Origin: Treponema sp.
Lineage (GTDB): Bacteria > Spirochaetota > Spirochaetia > Treponematales > Treponemataceae
Direction of reading: 5' to 3'
Assembly: GCA_024402615.1 (NCBI GenBank)
Contig: JAKSTK010000002.1
Location: 1 to 56,325 of the forward strand
Length of the DNA stretch: 56,325 nt
Translations under genes and position numbers: made by a program
The notes under the pieces: model-generated
The model's input: only the letters and a program-made list of their open reading frames with translations
The model's database searches: none
Told to the model about the DNA's origin: nothing
Shown: piece by piece, positions 17,915-28,191 of the stretch
Position numbering within the stretch: position 1 is the first letter of the stretch
How the letters are laid out: each line of letters begins with the position of its first letter

Positions 17915-20101
17915 TTAATCTTCAAGCAGACTTGAAAAACAATACATCATAATATCATCAGAATTTTCTGCTTTGAAGATGTTTGTTGTAAGGCGAAGAG
18001 TAACAAGTTTTCCGTCAATGTAACGTTTATATTTTATAATTCTGATTATTTCTTCACCATGGAAAGACTGTAAAATATTGTCTCTGTTCATGAAGTTCAG
18101 ATATGAATCTTTATATTCTGGTGGAATGAATTTTTCTGCCAGCTCCTTAACTGATTCATCAAAAACAGAAGATGTAATGTGTGTATTTTTTCGCCAGTCT
18201 TTTTCACTGGAAGTACTTGTGTAAGTGTTTTGAGTAAGATTTACCATACGACTGAAAACTGGCGCTTTAATGAAGATCTGTTTTAATTCATTGATATGTT
18301 TAGACGTAAAGTTGTCTGTTTCAGGGAGCGCAACCTGATCAGTAGTCAATAATTTTGAAAATTCTTCCATTGGCAGCGGTTTTGAAAAATAGTAGCCTTG
18401 AATACTATCGCAACCAATATGATTAAGGAAAGAAACCTGGTCTTCGCTTTCTACACCTTCCGCAGTAACTCTAATTCCCAGTTCTTTTGCAAGACTGATT
18501 GTATGTTCAATCAATCGTTCACCGCCAAAATTACCAATGTAATCAATAAGGCTTTTATCCAGCTTTAAAGTATCAAAATGCATGATATTCAGTGAGGCGA
18601 GGGAAGAATAACCGGAACCAAAATCATCCATATGAAGACTAAAACCCGCAGCATAAAAATCATCAGCAATTGCTTTAATGTCAATATTATTAATTGCGGC
18701 AGATTCTGTAATTTCAATTGGAACATATTTTGTATCAATACCAATTTTTTCTGTTAGTCTTTTATATTGATTTACTACTTTTTTATAGTAGAGACTTGCT
18801 CTTGAAAGATTTACAGACACAGGTACAATTGATTTTCCCTGGCTCTGCCACTTCTTCTGCTGTTCACAAACATTAATGAAGATATATTCATCCAAACGGC
18901 GGATAAGACCGGTTCGTTCAAATAAAGGAATAAAGGTTCCTGGAGGAATCATTTTTCCGTCGGGATGCTGCCAGCGGACAAGGGCTTCTGCACCAACCAT
19001 TGTTCTTGTTATTGGACTATACTTTGGCTGATACCATACTTTAAATTCTTTGTGAGCAAGAGCATCATCAAAAGCATCAACTAATTTTTTTTCCCGAACA
19101 ATACGGTGTGTATCTTCATATTCAAAAAATGCAAAATTAATTGTCTGCGAATCTTTTATTTTATTTTTTGCGGCAATTGCTTCACTGTAGGCAAGTTCAA
19201 TTTTTTTACCAGGATTCCAGAAAGAAAGTCCAAAATATGGCATTAACTGAGGAATTTCCATTTCATTGGAAATCTGATTAAGATCTAAAGTAACCATCTG
19301 GAGTTTTTCCTGCAGTTTTGATTCATCGCAGGTTGGAAGGAAAATAATAAACTGGTCGGCATTAATATGAGCGGCAATTTCATTACGTTTTACATCGAGA
19401 ATTTCCATAATGCAATCCCAGATTGCCTTAATAACCAGATCTCCTTTCTGAATACCACAAATTGAGTTAATAACCTTAAAGGACTTCATGTCCATGGAAA
19501 CAATCATGCCGGAATCGGTCTGGCGGTTTAATTTTTCCTTGAACTTAATATAATTGTAGCCTTTTGTAAGAGGATCAACATAAGCGTAAGCTTCAATAAT
19601 TTTTTGCTGAGATTCTTCCTGTACAGAAACCCCGTGCGTTCTGTCCTTAACAATAGATAATGCACAAACATCACCGTTTTCATTTTTGGTCAGAAGGGTA
19701 ATATGTGTGACGTACATTTTATGGCCTTCCGGAGTTTCCATCCAGTAATCGACACTGAAATCGCGTTTTCCTGATTCAAATAAATCTAGAAGGAATTTTC
19801 TGAAATCAGAAAGGAAAGGCATTTTTTTGAGAGAATAGTCTGGAACCATGGTTTTACACCATTTATCCATAAATTCTGATAATTTACATGGAGTAGAAAG
19901 TCCTATTCGTTCTGGAACAGAAAGTAACTGACCAAATTCATCCCGCCAGAAAAAATCAGTGCTTATGATATCCTGTGTGATATTTGCATCATAGTACGAA
20001 AGGGAATTAGATACCATTGCATTTCTGAATTGTATCTCGTAGTAAAGAGCTCGCTTAAGAATGTTGATTTGAGAGGATTCAAGATCCTTAATTTCATCCA
20101 T
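17915..20101 (-). CDS. PAS-like/degenerate GGDEF/EAL c-di-GMP phosphodiesterase
   Basis: This 728-residue signalling protein has no membrane segment. A PAS-like region (about 30-160) is followed by a diguanylate-cyclase fold whose signature is degraded: INADQF stands where GGDEF is expected (about 260), so it should not make c-di-GMP. The EAL domain (about 345-590) looks active: EALVRW, VSVNLSR, ITESA, MDDFGSGYSS, LKLDKSLI, AEGVES and QGYYFSKPL are all present. A C-terminal region of about 130 residues (from about 600) may be a further sensor domain. The predicted role is hydrolysis of c-di-GMP, which in spirochaetes affects motility and surface lipoproteins. It is about 55 bp downstream of pbpC on the same strand. 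Confidence 0.87.
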   Translation of the reverse strand: MDEIKDLESSQINILKRALYYEIQFRNAMVSNSLSYYDANITQDIISTDFFWRDEFGQLLSVPERIGLSTPCKLSEFMDKWCKTMVPDYSLKKMPFLSDFRKFLLDLFESGKRDFSVDYWMETPEGHKMYVTHITLLTKNENGDVCALSIVKDRTHGVSVQEESQQKIIEAYAYVDPLTKGYNYIKFKEKLNRQTDSGMIVSMDMKSFKVINSICGIQKGDLVIKAIWDCIMEILDVKRNEIAAHINADQFIIFLPTCDESKLQEKLQMVTLDLNQISNEMEIPQLMPYFGLSFWNPGKKIELAYSEAIAAKNKIKDSQTINFAFFEYEDTHRIVREKKLVDAFDDALAHKEFKVWYQPKYSPITRTMVGAEALVRWQHPDGKMIPPGTFIPLFERTGLIRRLDEYIFINVCEQQKKWQSQGKSIVPVSVNLSRASLYYKKVVNQYKRLTEKIGIDTKYVPIEITESAAINNIDIKAIADDFYAAGFSLHMDDFGSGYSSLASLNIMHFDTLKLDKSLIDYIGNFGGERLIEHTISLAKELGIRVTAEGVESEDQVSFLNHIGCDSIQGYYFSKPLPMEEFSKLLTTDQVALPETDNFTSKHINELKQIFIKAPVFSRMVNLTQNTYTSTSSEKDWRKNTHITSSVFDESVKELAEKFIPPEYKDSYLNFMNRDNILQSFHGEEIIRIIKYKRYIDGKLVTLRLTTNIFKAENSDDIMMYCFSSLLED

Positions 20102-20155
20102 GTATTTCTATAAATAGGATATCACAATTTATTTTTTATGCCACAGAAAAATAAT

Positions 20156-22486
20156 TTATTCTGCATCATTTACAACATCAAAAGAGCGGCGTTTTGTTGT
20201 TCCATTAGAATCGGTAATTGTAAGAATGTGATGACCAGGTTTTGGACTGATTTTCATTTCGTGTTTTCGTTCAGTTGTTCCTAAAAATTCCCCGTCAACA
20301 TCCCAATACACAGTAGAATCCTGGGAACGAACAGCGGCCTGCATAACCATAGAACCCTGTTCACCGTCAATTTCAATTGGTATAACCAGGTTTGCACCTT
20401 CTTCGGGGAAAACAATGGAAATATTGTCCTTGTTTACATTGGAATGCCATGGTACAAATTCAGGCAGGGAAACATATCCAATGTTTGTACGTTTATACCA
20501 GTATTCAAGATTTGCCGGAAGAACAAAACAATTTTTAAGTAATGGGAGCTGTCCGTAGTATTCTCCGGTCATATCATCCATACTTGCCTGGAATTTTCCA
20601 TCTGGTGTAAAAGAGTATGTATTGCAGTAAGGACACATTGTTTTAATTGGAGTATGTCTTGGAATAGAAATTGTTTTTGTATCTGTACAATAATTACTTG
20701 CTGCATAACCGGAATGAGAACAAACAGTAATTCTCTGTAAATCAAATTGTGGTGCAGGTGGCCAGGAACTTGCCTGAAGAGAAGTAAAAATATCGAACAT
20801 AACAGGAGCAGAAGTTGAAACACTCTTAAGATCAGGAGTTCCCATGCCTTCTGCATTTCCTATCCAGATTCCGACAGTATATTTTCCTGTAACGCCTATA
20901 GCCCATGCGTCACGATTTCCACTGGAAGTACCGGTTTTCCATGCAATTCTTTTTGAGTTTGCATAATGCTGCCAGTTAGCTTCTTCTTCAGGGCGGGTTC
21001 CTTCGGAAAGAGCATAAAGAGTGAGATAAGCACTTCCCGACGAAGCTGGAAAATTAACGCGGGGATTACTTACCTTGTTCATCATATTGGCATAAGCACG
21101 GGAAGCTTCCCATAAAGTAATTTCTCCACCTCCAAGAATTAAAGGCAAACCATAATCATCACTGGAACGATTAAAAGTTGTGAATCCGCATTTTTTAAGA
21201 TAATCCATAAAAGCACTGATTCCGTATTCCCGTAATTCACGGATTGCAGGAATATTTAAGGATCGGGAAAGTGCTTCATCTGCTGGAACAACACCGGCAT
21301 ATTTTGGAACGTTGTTGTCAGGACGATAACTTCCAATTCGTGTAGGAACATCAATTACCAGTTGTTGTGGGAATAATTGACCGGAATCAAGCATAGCAGA
21401 GTAGAGGAAAGGTTTAAGCAAACTTCCTGAACTTCTTTTTGACTGAATAATATCTACGGCACCAGTAGTATTGTTACGGGAATTAGAAAAACCTGTATTT
21501 CCAATATAAGCCAGCACTTCTAAAGTTTCTGTATCAAGAATGATTGCAGCCGCATTGTTAATTCCCATACGGCTGAATTTATATGACCACTGTTCCAATA
21601 CACGATTACAGTTTTTTTGAATTGAACTGTCGATAGTTGTATAGAATTTAGTCTGTTGTTTTTTCTGAGTATGTTTTAAGTACTGCAGGTAATGATAACA
21701 TTCTGAAGGAAGAGAATAAGGCTTGCCAGGTAATCTTTCGGCAAGGGAAAGTTCATATGTAGTCTGATCAAAATATTTGTTTTCATACATTTTGGCCAGT
21801 AATTGATTTCTTTTTTCAAGGAGTATTTGTGAATTTGCTCCAGGATAAACCAGTGAAGGCTGATTAGGAAGAACTGCTAAAGTTGCGGCTTCTGCCCAGG
21901 TAAGGTCGGTTGGTGCACGATTAAAATATCGCCAGGAAGCTGCTTCCAGTCCAACTACATTTCCGCCAAAAGGAGCATTTGCTGTGTATAATTCCAGAAT
22001 TTTCTTTTTTGAATAACGAAGCTCTAATAAAACTGCAACCCATGCTTCATGGATTTTCTGAAAAATTGTTCTTTTTGGATTTTTTTCTAAAATACGTACA
22101 GTCTGCATGGTGATTGTGGAACCACCGGAAACAATACGCTTTTGCTGTGAATTTAATTTGATTGCACGGCCTATGGAAAGCAAATCTACTCCTAGGTGGC
22201 GGTAGAATCTTTTATCTTCATAGGTAATGATTGCTTTTTTGAATTTTTCGGGAACTGGTCCCGGCTCAAAGCGCCACTGCTGATCAGCGGCCACCTGAGC
22301 ACCAATTAAGATTCCATTTTTGTCGTAAAGGGCAAAGGAAAAAGGACCATTTTTAGAAATCAGTCTGGCAGGGACAATCATCACTGCCAGAAAGACTGCT
22401 AACAACACAGAAGCAAAAATTGTCATTACTTTGTGCTTAAGTATAAATCTAAGTATCTTTTTTAAATCAAATTTCTGCTTCTGCAT
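20156..22486 (-). CDS. pbpC: Penicillin-binding protein 1C
   Basis: This 776-residue bifunctional peptidoglycan synthase has one membrane segment (about 18-38), a glycosyltransferase domain with ITYEDKRFYRHLGVD (catalytic Glu near 88) and GGSTITMQTVR, then a transpeptidase domain with SGSLLKPF (SxxK, about 350), and KTGTSSGNRDAW (about 515). The C-terminal immunoglobulin-like BiPBP_C domain ends in HHILTITDSNG. Length and layout match E. coli PbpC. It follows the alpha-2-macroglobulin gene by 5 bp; this pairing is conserved in many bacteria and suggests that macroglobulin protects the wall when proteases attack. Confidence 0.93.
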   Translation of the reverse strand: MQKQKFDLKKILRFILKHKVMTIFASVLLAVFLAVMIVPARLISKNGPFSFALYDKNGILIGAQVAADQQWRFEPGPVPEKFKKAIITYEDKRFYRHLGVDLLSIGRAIKLNSQQKRIVSGGSTITMQTVRILEKNPKRTIFQKIHEAWVAVLLELRYSKKKILELYTANAPFGGNVVGLEAASWRYFNRAPTDLTWAEAATLAVLPNQPSLVYPGANSQILLEKRNQLLAKMYENKYFDQTTYELSLAERLPGKPYSLPSECYHYLQYLKHTQKKQQTKFYTTIDSSIQKNCNRVLEQWSYKFSRMGINNAAAIILDTETLEVLAYIGNTGFSNSRNNTTGAVDIIQSKRSSGSLLKPFLYSAMLDSGQLFPQQLVIDVPTRIGSYRPDNNVPKYAGVVPADEALSRSLNIPAIRELREYGISAFMDYLKKCGFTTFNRSSDDYGLPLILGGGEITLWEASRAYANMMNKVSNPRVNFPASSGSAYLTLYALSEGTRPEEEANWQHYANSKRIAWKTGTSSGNRDAWAIGVTGKYTVGIWIGNAEGMGTPDLKSVSTSAPVMFDIFTSLQASSWPPAPQFDLQRITVCSHSGYAASNYCTDTKTISIPRHTPIKTMCPYCNTYSFTPDGKFQASMDDMTGEYYGQLPLLKNCFVLPANLEYWYKRTNIGYVSLPEFVPWHSNVNKDNISIVFPEEGANLVIPIEIDGEQGSMVMQAAVRSQDSTVYWDVDGEFLGTTERKHEMKISPKPGHHILTITDSNGTTKRRSFDVVNDAE

Positions 22487-22491
22487 TTTTT

Positions 22492-25400
22492 CTATTTCAT
22501 CTGAATGAACTGACCAGGTTTTACAGCTACGATACTGTCATCATACATTGCTTCACAGTGGATAGCAGGAACATAGAAGTTTCCTTTGTATGCAACTGTT
22601 GCAGTAAATGTATAAGTTACAGAACGGTGTCTTGGTAAATCAAAGTAAGTGTAAATGGCATCGTCTCTAATATCCTGATATGTGTAAGCATCATCACGAT
22701 ATTCGTAACCATATGAATCCACTCTGTAATCTTCATTTCCAACACGCTCATTTCTGAATTCGAAACAAGTTGGAACTGGGATTGTAAGAGCAAGGTTATT
22801 AATGTCTTTTCCAGATTCGTTAGAAATTGTAACTGTGATATTAATATCATCTCCAGCTTTAATTGTGCGGAGGTTATTAAGACCATTTACCTGCATTCTG
22901 ATATTTTCGTTCTGAGTTCTTTCTGTACCAGCCACAGACATTCCAGAAGATGTCAAAGTACCAAAGAGGATGTTTTTACCTGTGTTAGAAACTTTTGCTG
23001 TCTGTGTTTTTTCTCCAGCTTTTGCAGGGAGAACTTCAATTACAGAACTGTTTTCAATTGTACCAGATTTGTCTGCACCATTAGCAGAAACTGTGTAAGC
23101 AGCATCTGTTCCTTTCTGTTTAGAGTAGTAAGGGAGGAGAGCATACAATGACCATGCAGCTTCCTGTGTGCTTAACCATCTTTCAGAAGAAAGGATATTT
23201 GCCAGCTGTTTTGTGTTCTGTGGCAACTGAGAATTCATATCAGCCTGAATACAAGCGTAAACATACATAGCTGAAGTACGAATATCAGAACTGAAGCTGT
23301 TGTTGTTGCTTCTGTACCATCCGTTAGATGCTTTATATTTTCTTAAGAGAGACTGAGCAATGTCTTTGCGGCTTGCATTTGCATAAGCAGCTGCCAGCAT
23401 AAGCAGAGATTCATTGTTAAGGTCTGAAGAAGTTGCGTTCAAACGGTTCATAGCAGCCATATCAGCTTTTCCTGCAAGAGCAAGAACAAACAGTCTGTAT
23501 GCCTGTGTACTTGTTGATTCACCATAACTTCCAGAAGACCAGTCAGATGCAGTATCAGCAAGCCATTTCAATTCTGCTTCAAGAATAGATTCTGGGATAT
23601 CGTATCCGCAGCGTTTAGCTTCAAGCAGGAAGTGAGAAGAGTAACAGGTTCCCCATGTGTGAGGATTTGTATTTCCTGGCCAGTAACCCATAGCACCAGA
23701 ACTTGTCTGATATGTCTTATAGCGGTCAAATACAGACTTAACGTTGTCTCTGATGCGTTCAATTTCATCAGCTCCCATCTTTACATATGAAGGAACAAAG
23801 AGCTGTGGGAATCCTCCGGAAGTAATCTGTTCAATACATCCATGTGGATAACCAGTGAGGTAAGAAAGTCTTGAAGAAAGATCAATCTGTGGGAATGGAG
23901 AAAGTTCCAGAGTAAGTCTTTCTGTTCCTTTTTCTCCTGGAGAAGCAACTGAAATTGCCTGAGCTGCGCCTGGTTTAACTTCAAACTGCTTTTTATAAGT
24001 TACAGGAATACCACGAGACTGAATATTTACAGGAATTGTTGATTTAGCAACATAAGTATCAGATTTAGCAGTTGCTTCCATGATTACTTTTCCAGCAGCT
24101 TCAGTAGCAAATGGGAATTCTACTGTAGTTGTTTCATTTGCACCAAGAGTAATTGTCTTGCTCTTTGATGATGTAACAGCACCAACTGTATTCAATGAAA
24201 CTGTAACTTTCTTTGCAAAGTCATCACCGTTGAATACATTTACAGGAATAATAATTCCTTCGTTGCTACCAATTGTTCTAGGAACAGTAGCAATTGTCAT
24301 AAGAGGAGCTTTTACTGTCTGTGTTTTTTCTGCAACACCGTATGCACCATCCTGTCCGGCAATAACCATTGTACGAACAGCACCTACATAATATGGCATC
24401 TGGAAAGAAGTTGCTTTAGTTTCTCCTGCAGCAAGTGTAAGAGGTCCAAAGAATTTAACAACTGGAGTAAAGCGGTTTTCATCGCGTTCTGCATTATCAA
24501 TAATTTCTTCAGAACCACCAATTGCAAGGATAGTTTCCAGCTTACCTGAGTAAGCGTTCATTACATAGCGGTAAATATCCCAGTTCTCAAGTTCAGATGC
24601 TTCCTTTTTATAGAATTCACTGCGGAGATCTGGTGAGTGATAATTTGTAAGACCTAAGAGACCTTCATCAACAACTGCAATTGTGTAAGTCATTGGTTTT
24701 CCAGACTTTTCAGAAACTGAAATTGTTGCTTTTTTACTTGGTTCAAAAGAATCAACTGAAGTAATAACTGGTTCAAGTCTTGTAGCAGGATTATCAACCA
24801 TTACAGGTACGACACCGTAAAGTCTGATTGGCAAACTGTTGGCTGTCTGCATATGAGGCTGAATAAGTGAAAGGTGAATATAAACGTTTGGTGACATTTC
24901 TTTTGTCAGTGGAAGTTTATAAACATTTGTTCCCTTAACAGTATTAATCATCTGCTGTTTGATGATTGTACCGCCCTTTTCTACACAGATATAAGCAGTT
25001 GCGGCAGAGTTTGAAGTAAATGAAATTTCTGCAGTTTCACCAACTGAATATGATTTTTTAGATGTGGTAAGTGGAACCATTGCAGAACTTCCTGTTCCGC
25101 CTTCCTGTGCACGACCTGCCCATCCCGGCCAGTCGATATATACAACTTTACCAGCACTATGACCATAGTTTCCGTCTTTTACTTCTACGAAATAGCGACC
25201 CCAGTCAGGATATTTAACCTGGAATTTGAAAGAGCCTTTTCCGTTTGTTACAGGTACAGAACCTGAAGCAACTTTGCTGTAGTAGCGTGAAGAAACATGA
25301 GTTGCACTTGTGTATGCATCTTTTTCCCACCACCATTTCCATTCAATTTTGTAAACAGTGTAAGTAACATTTGTGCTGCTTAAAGGCTTTCCTTCTGGAT

Positions 25401-28014
25401 CAAGGAGTACAACATCAACAGTGTGATCAACATCTGTAAGAAGCATATTGCGTGCTGCGTCTCCCTTAGGAAGTTTAACACCTACATAGCGGTCAAATGG
25501 AGAGTAAATCATTGATTTGCTCTGAGTAGAGAATCCGCCAGATGGTTCGTAAACGCGGGTAATGAAGCTTGCTTTGAGTTTACCAGGCAAGTTATTTCCT
25601 GCATTCAAAGACTGAGAGAAGGAAACTTTAGAATCATCTTCAAGATAGCCAGAGAAGATAGTTTCACGAGAAGGATCAACTGAACATGATTCATTCATGA
25701 AAGAATATTCTGAGTAACCATCAAATGTTGTATTCATGCTGGAGAAAGCAACTGAAACATCTGTTTTATATCCAGGAGTTGGAGCTCCGTGGAGCCAGGC
25801 ACCAGTAATTGTGAAGTTGTTGCTGTTAGAGTGGAGGAATTTATCGTCAGTTTCCAGTTCAACAGAAAGGTGATTTGGAACAACAGCTTCAATGCTTAAG
25901 TATTTTGTCCAAGATTTACCACCAATTGTTACACGACCAGTCCAGAGACCTGTTGTAGCATTTGGTTCAGTTTTTGTCTGAATAGGGTAGAAGCCATTTA
26001 CTGATTCAGTAAGAATCTGAGTATCAGCAGTGCGGCCAAGTGGATCAATTAATTCAAAAGTAACAGGAATATCTTTTGGAAGAGCTTTCTGGAGATCCTG
26101 AAGAACAAATGTAAGATACAAAGTGTTACCTGGACGCCAAACACCTCTTTCACCATAGATAAAGCCTTTTACACCGTTAGTTGATTTTTCACCACCGATT
26201 TCAAAATGGCTTGTGCTTAATCCTGTAGCAGAAGTGAGCTTAAGGTAAGAAGTCTGATTTCCCTGAGTTGCTGTAACAACATAAGCTTTGTTAGAACTCT
26301 TGAATACTACGTTACCTTCTTTGTCAGTTTTAGCAGAATCTACTACTGAACCAATATAACTGCGTAATTCAACAAGTGTATTGCTCATTGGTTTACCAGT
26401 TTTAAGGTCTGCTACTGTAATGAAGAGTTTATCTGTATTGTCGCGTTTAGCCATGATTCCCAAATCAGAAACCAGGATATTGCGGGAAATAATACAAGAT
26501 GAGTTATAACCAGGCATGTAGAATGCTGGATGACAAGGATCATCATCGTAAGACCAGTAAGAATCACGGTTAGAATTTCTTCCTTCCCAGTAATCCCATG
26601 AGCTTCTTTCATTTGGAACCCTGTATGGTTCAATTGTATCAGGAGGTAATGGAAGATCCTTGAAGCTTTTGTGGTTACTGTTACATTTGTATTTAATCTG
26701 ATCTGGACGGAAAGTTACACGAACATGGAACATTCCGTTAGGATATTTCTTTGTGAGTGCACTGAGATCAAGTCCGTTTGTAATGTACTTGTTCTGCATT
26801 GAATCATCCCACTTAAAGCTTACTTTCTTCTCCCAAACTGGTTCACCTACACGGTAAAGTCTGTTTTTTTCTGGGAGTTCGCTATCCTGAAGGAAGAAAG
26901 CAATGTTTCTGTCTGGAATTGAGTAAACCTGTACGAGAACGCCTGTAAGGTTACGGGTTTCGATTGGGAATACTGTTCCCTGTGAAGTAGGGAGAATTAC
27001 ATTATCGTTTGTAAATCTAACAGCTGGTTTATCCCAGTTATCAGAAAGAGTAACTCTAGAAGACTGTGCAAGGTAAATACCGTCAGAGCTCTTAAGTCCC
27101 TGTTCTACAGCAACTGTTGCTACACTCTGGAAGTTATTGTCACTGAAAATGCTTAAAACGTTTCCGCGGATAGAAGTGTTGTAGTTATTTACAACCTTTC
27201 CGTTTGTATCCAGCATACGGATGAATGATGCAGGATTCTGGGCTTTATCAAGAGTTTTTGAGAAACTTACAAGAATTGTATTTTCTTTTGAAGTGTTTAC
27301 ATCAAGAACATTGAAAAGTGTTTTTGCAGGAATTTCGATTAATTTAGAACCTGCTGCCAGTTTAGCCTGAGAAGAAGTCATTCCCAATGCTTTTGCAGTC
27401 CAGTTAAGGCTTAATTTTGCAGCTTTTGAAGGAGCTGCAAAATTTTCTACAGAAAAGTTCCATACATTATCTTTGTCTGATTTCTGCCAGGTAATATTCT
27501 TATTGCGGTTTGAAAGTTTAGCTTTCAAAGTCTTTTCGATTTCTGACTGAGCAACTGGAATATCTGTTGTAACACAACCAGATACTACATATGTCTGTGA
27601 GTTGTCATCAAAACGGATTTCATCAAATGCAACATCATATTTTGGAGCACTAACATGGAATTCATGTCTGTAAATGTTGCTTTCTCCGTCTCCGAAAAGT
27701 TTTCCACAATCAGCAGATAATACAAAAGTTGAATTTGCTTTGAATGGCTTTTCAGGAGTAAATCTTGCAGTGTTGCCTTCGAACTCCCAGACACCTTTCT
27801 GTGCAGGAGAAAGAGAAATTGCTTCTCCCATAGGTACTTTTGGTTCGTAAACAAAACTTACAGCAACACTGGACATACGACTGATGCCGGTTGGTGTAAT
27901 TGCTTCGATGTACTGATTTGTTTCATAATTGTACGAGTCAATATTTTTCGTACAGCCAGTAAATAGTGCTGCCATGAGCACCAGTAAAGACAGGTAAACT
28001 ACTCTTTGTTTCAT
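22492..28014 (-). CDS. Bacterial alpha-2-macroglobulin lipoprotein
   Basis: This 1840-residue lipoprotein (lipobox LFTGC, Cys21) of the YfhM type is a protease trap in the cell envelope. Macroglobulin domains fill the N-terminal half. The thioester motif CIEQ is intact in GYPHGCIEQI (Cys about 1393), followed by an alpha-helical thioester domain with SSGAMGYWPG and a C-terminal receptor-like domain. YfhM is about 1650 residues; this one is longer. AAGGTGACATT precedes the ATG. A candidate promoter upstream reads TTGTCT and TATACA with a short spacer (about 28045-28072). Operon with pbpC. Confidence 0.92.
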   Translation of the reverse strand: MKQRVVYLSLLVLMAALFTGCTKNIDSYNYETNQYIEAITPTGISRMSSVAVSFVYEPKVPMGEAISLSPAQKGVWEFEGNTARFTPEKPFKANSTFVLSADCGKLFGDGESNIYRHEFHVSAPKYDVAFDEIRFDDNSQTYVVSGCVTTDIPVAQSEIEKTLKAKLSNRNKNITWQKSDKDNVWNFSVENFAAPSKAAKLSLNWTAKALGMTSSQAKLAAGSKLIEIPAKTLFNVLDVNTSKENTILVSFSKTLDKAQNPASFIRMLDTNGKVVNNYNTSIRGNVLSIFSDNNFQSVATVAVEQGLKSSDGIYLAQSSRVTLSDNWDKPAVRFTNDNVILPTSQGTVFPIETRNLTGVLVQVYSIPDRNIAFFLQDSELPEKNRLYRVGEPVWEKKVSFKWDDSMQNKYITNGLDLSALTKKYPNGMFHVRVTFRPDQIKYKCNSNHKSFKDLPLPPDTIEPYRVPNERSSWDYWEGRNSNRDSYWSYDDDPCHPAFYMPGYNSSCIISRNILVSDLGIMAKRDNTDKLFITVADLKTGKPMSNTLVELRSYIGSVVDSAKTDKEGNVVFKSSNKAYVVTATQGNQTSYLKLTSATGLSTSHFEIGGEKSTNGVKGFIYGERGVWRPGNTLYLTFVLQDLQKALPKDIPVTFELIDPLGRTADTQILTESVNGFYPIQTKTEPNATTGLWTGRVTIGGKSWTKYLSIEAVVPNHLSVELETDDKFLHSNSNNFTITGAWLHGAPTPGYKTDVSVAFSSMNTTFDGYSEYSFMNESCSVDPSRETIFSGYLEDDSKVSFSQSLNAGNNLPGKLKASFITRVYEPSGGFSTQSKSMIYSPFDRYVGVKLPKGDAARNMLLTDVDHTVDVVLLDPEGKPLSSTNVTYTVYKIEWKWWWEKDAYTSATHVSSRYYSKVASGSVPVTNGKGSFKFQVKYPDWGRYFVEVKDGNYGHSAGKVVYIDWPGWAGRAQEGGTGSSAMVPLTTSKKSYSVGETAEISFTSNSAATAYICVEKGGTIIKQQMINTVKGTNVYKLPLTKEMSPNVYIHLSLIQPHMQTANSLPIRLYGVVPVMVDNPATRLEPVITSVDSFEPSKKATISVSEKSGKPMTYTIAVVDEGLLGLTNYHSPDLRSEFYKKEASELENWDIYRYVMNAYSGKLETILAIGGSEEIIDNAERDENRFTPVVKFFGPLTLAAGETKATSFQMPYYVGAVRTMVIAGQDGAYGVAEKTQTVKAPLMTIATVPRTIGSNEGIIIPVNVFNGDDFAKKVTVSLNTVGAVTSSKSKTITLGANETTTVEFPFATEAAGKVIMEATAKSDTYVAKSTIPVNIQSRGIPVTYKKQFEVKPGAAQAISVASPGEKGTERLTLELSPFPQIDLSSRLSYLTGYPHGCIEQITSGGFPQLFVPSYVKMGADEIERIRDNVKSVFDRYKTYQTSSGAMGYWPGNTNPHTWGTCYSSHFLLEAKRCGYDIPESILEAELKWLADTASDWSSGSYGESTSTQAYRLFVLALAGKADMAAMNRLNATSSDLNNESLLMLAAAYANASRKDIAQSLLRKYKASNGWYRSNNNSFSSDIRTSAMYVYACIQADMNSQLPQNTKQLANILSSERWLSTQEAAWSLYALLPYYSKQKGTDAAYTVSANGADKSGTIENSSVIEVLPAKAGEKTQTAKVSNTGKNILFGTLTSSGMSVAGTERTQNENIRMQVNGLNNLRTIKAGDDINITVTISNESGKDINNLALTIPVPTCFEFRNERVGNEDYRVDSYGYEYRDDAYTYQDIRDDAIYTYFDLPRHRSVTYTFTATVAYKGNFYVPAIHCEAMYDDSIVAVKPGQFIQMK

Positions 28015-28092
28015 AATGTCACCTTTTTTAATTAAATTATTTTCATTGTATAGTATGAACGCGTAATAGACAATATAAACACCCCTAGGAAC

Positions 28093-28131
28093 AATTACTT
28101 ATATTTATAATTATTTGTATTATAAGTAATT
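28093..28131. repeat. 11-bp inverted repeat in divergent promoter region
   Basis: AATTACTTATA (28093-28103) and its exact reverse complement TATAAGTAATT (28121-28131) are separated by 17 AT-rich nt. It lies between the macroglobulin operon and the divergent metallo-beta-lactamase-fold gene. It may be an operator, or a cruciform in AT-rich DNA. The rest of the 28015-28191 gap shows only promoter-like AT-rich sequence. Confidence 0.5.
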
Positions 28132-28191
28132 AAAGAATATAAGAGTTTACTCATAATTGATAAAATCCTTTATAATTTATACAATATTTCT

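Noticed and set aside
24080-24391. Open frame of 103 codons opposite the macroglobulin gene
   Set aside because: It is antisense to conserved macroglobulin sequence and has no start signal.
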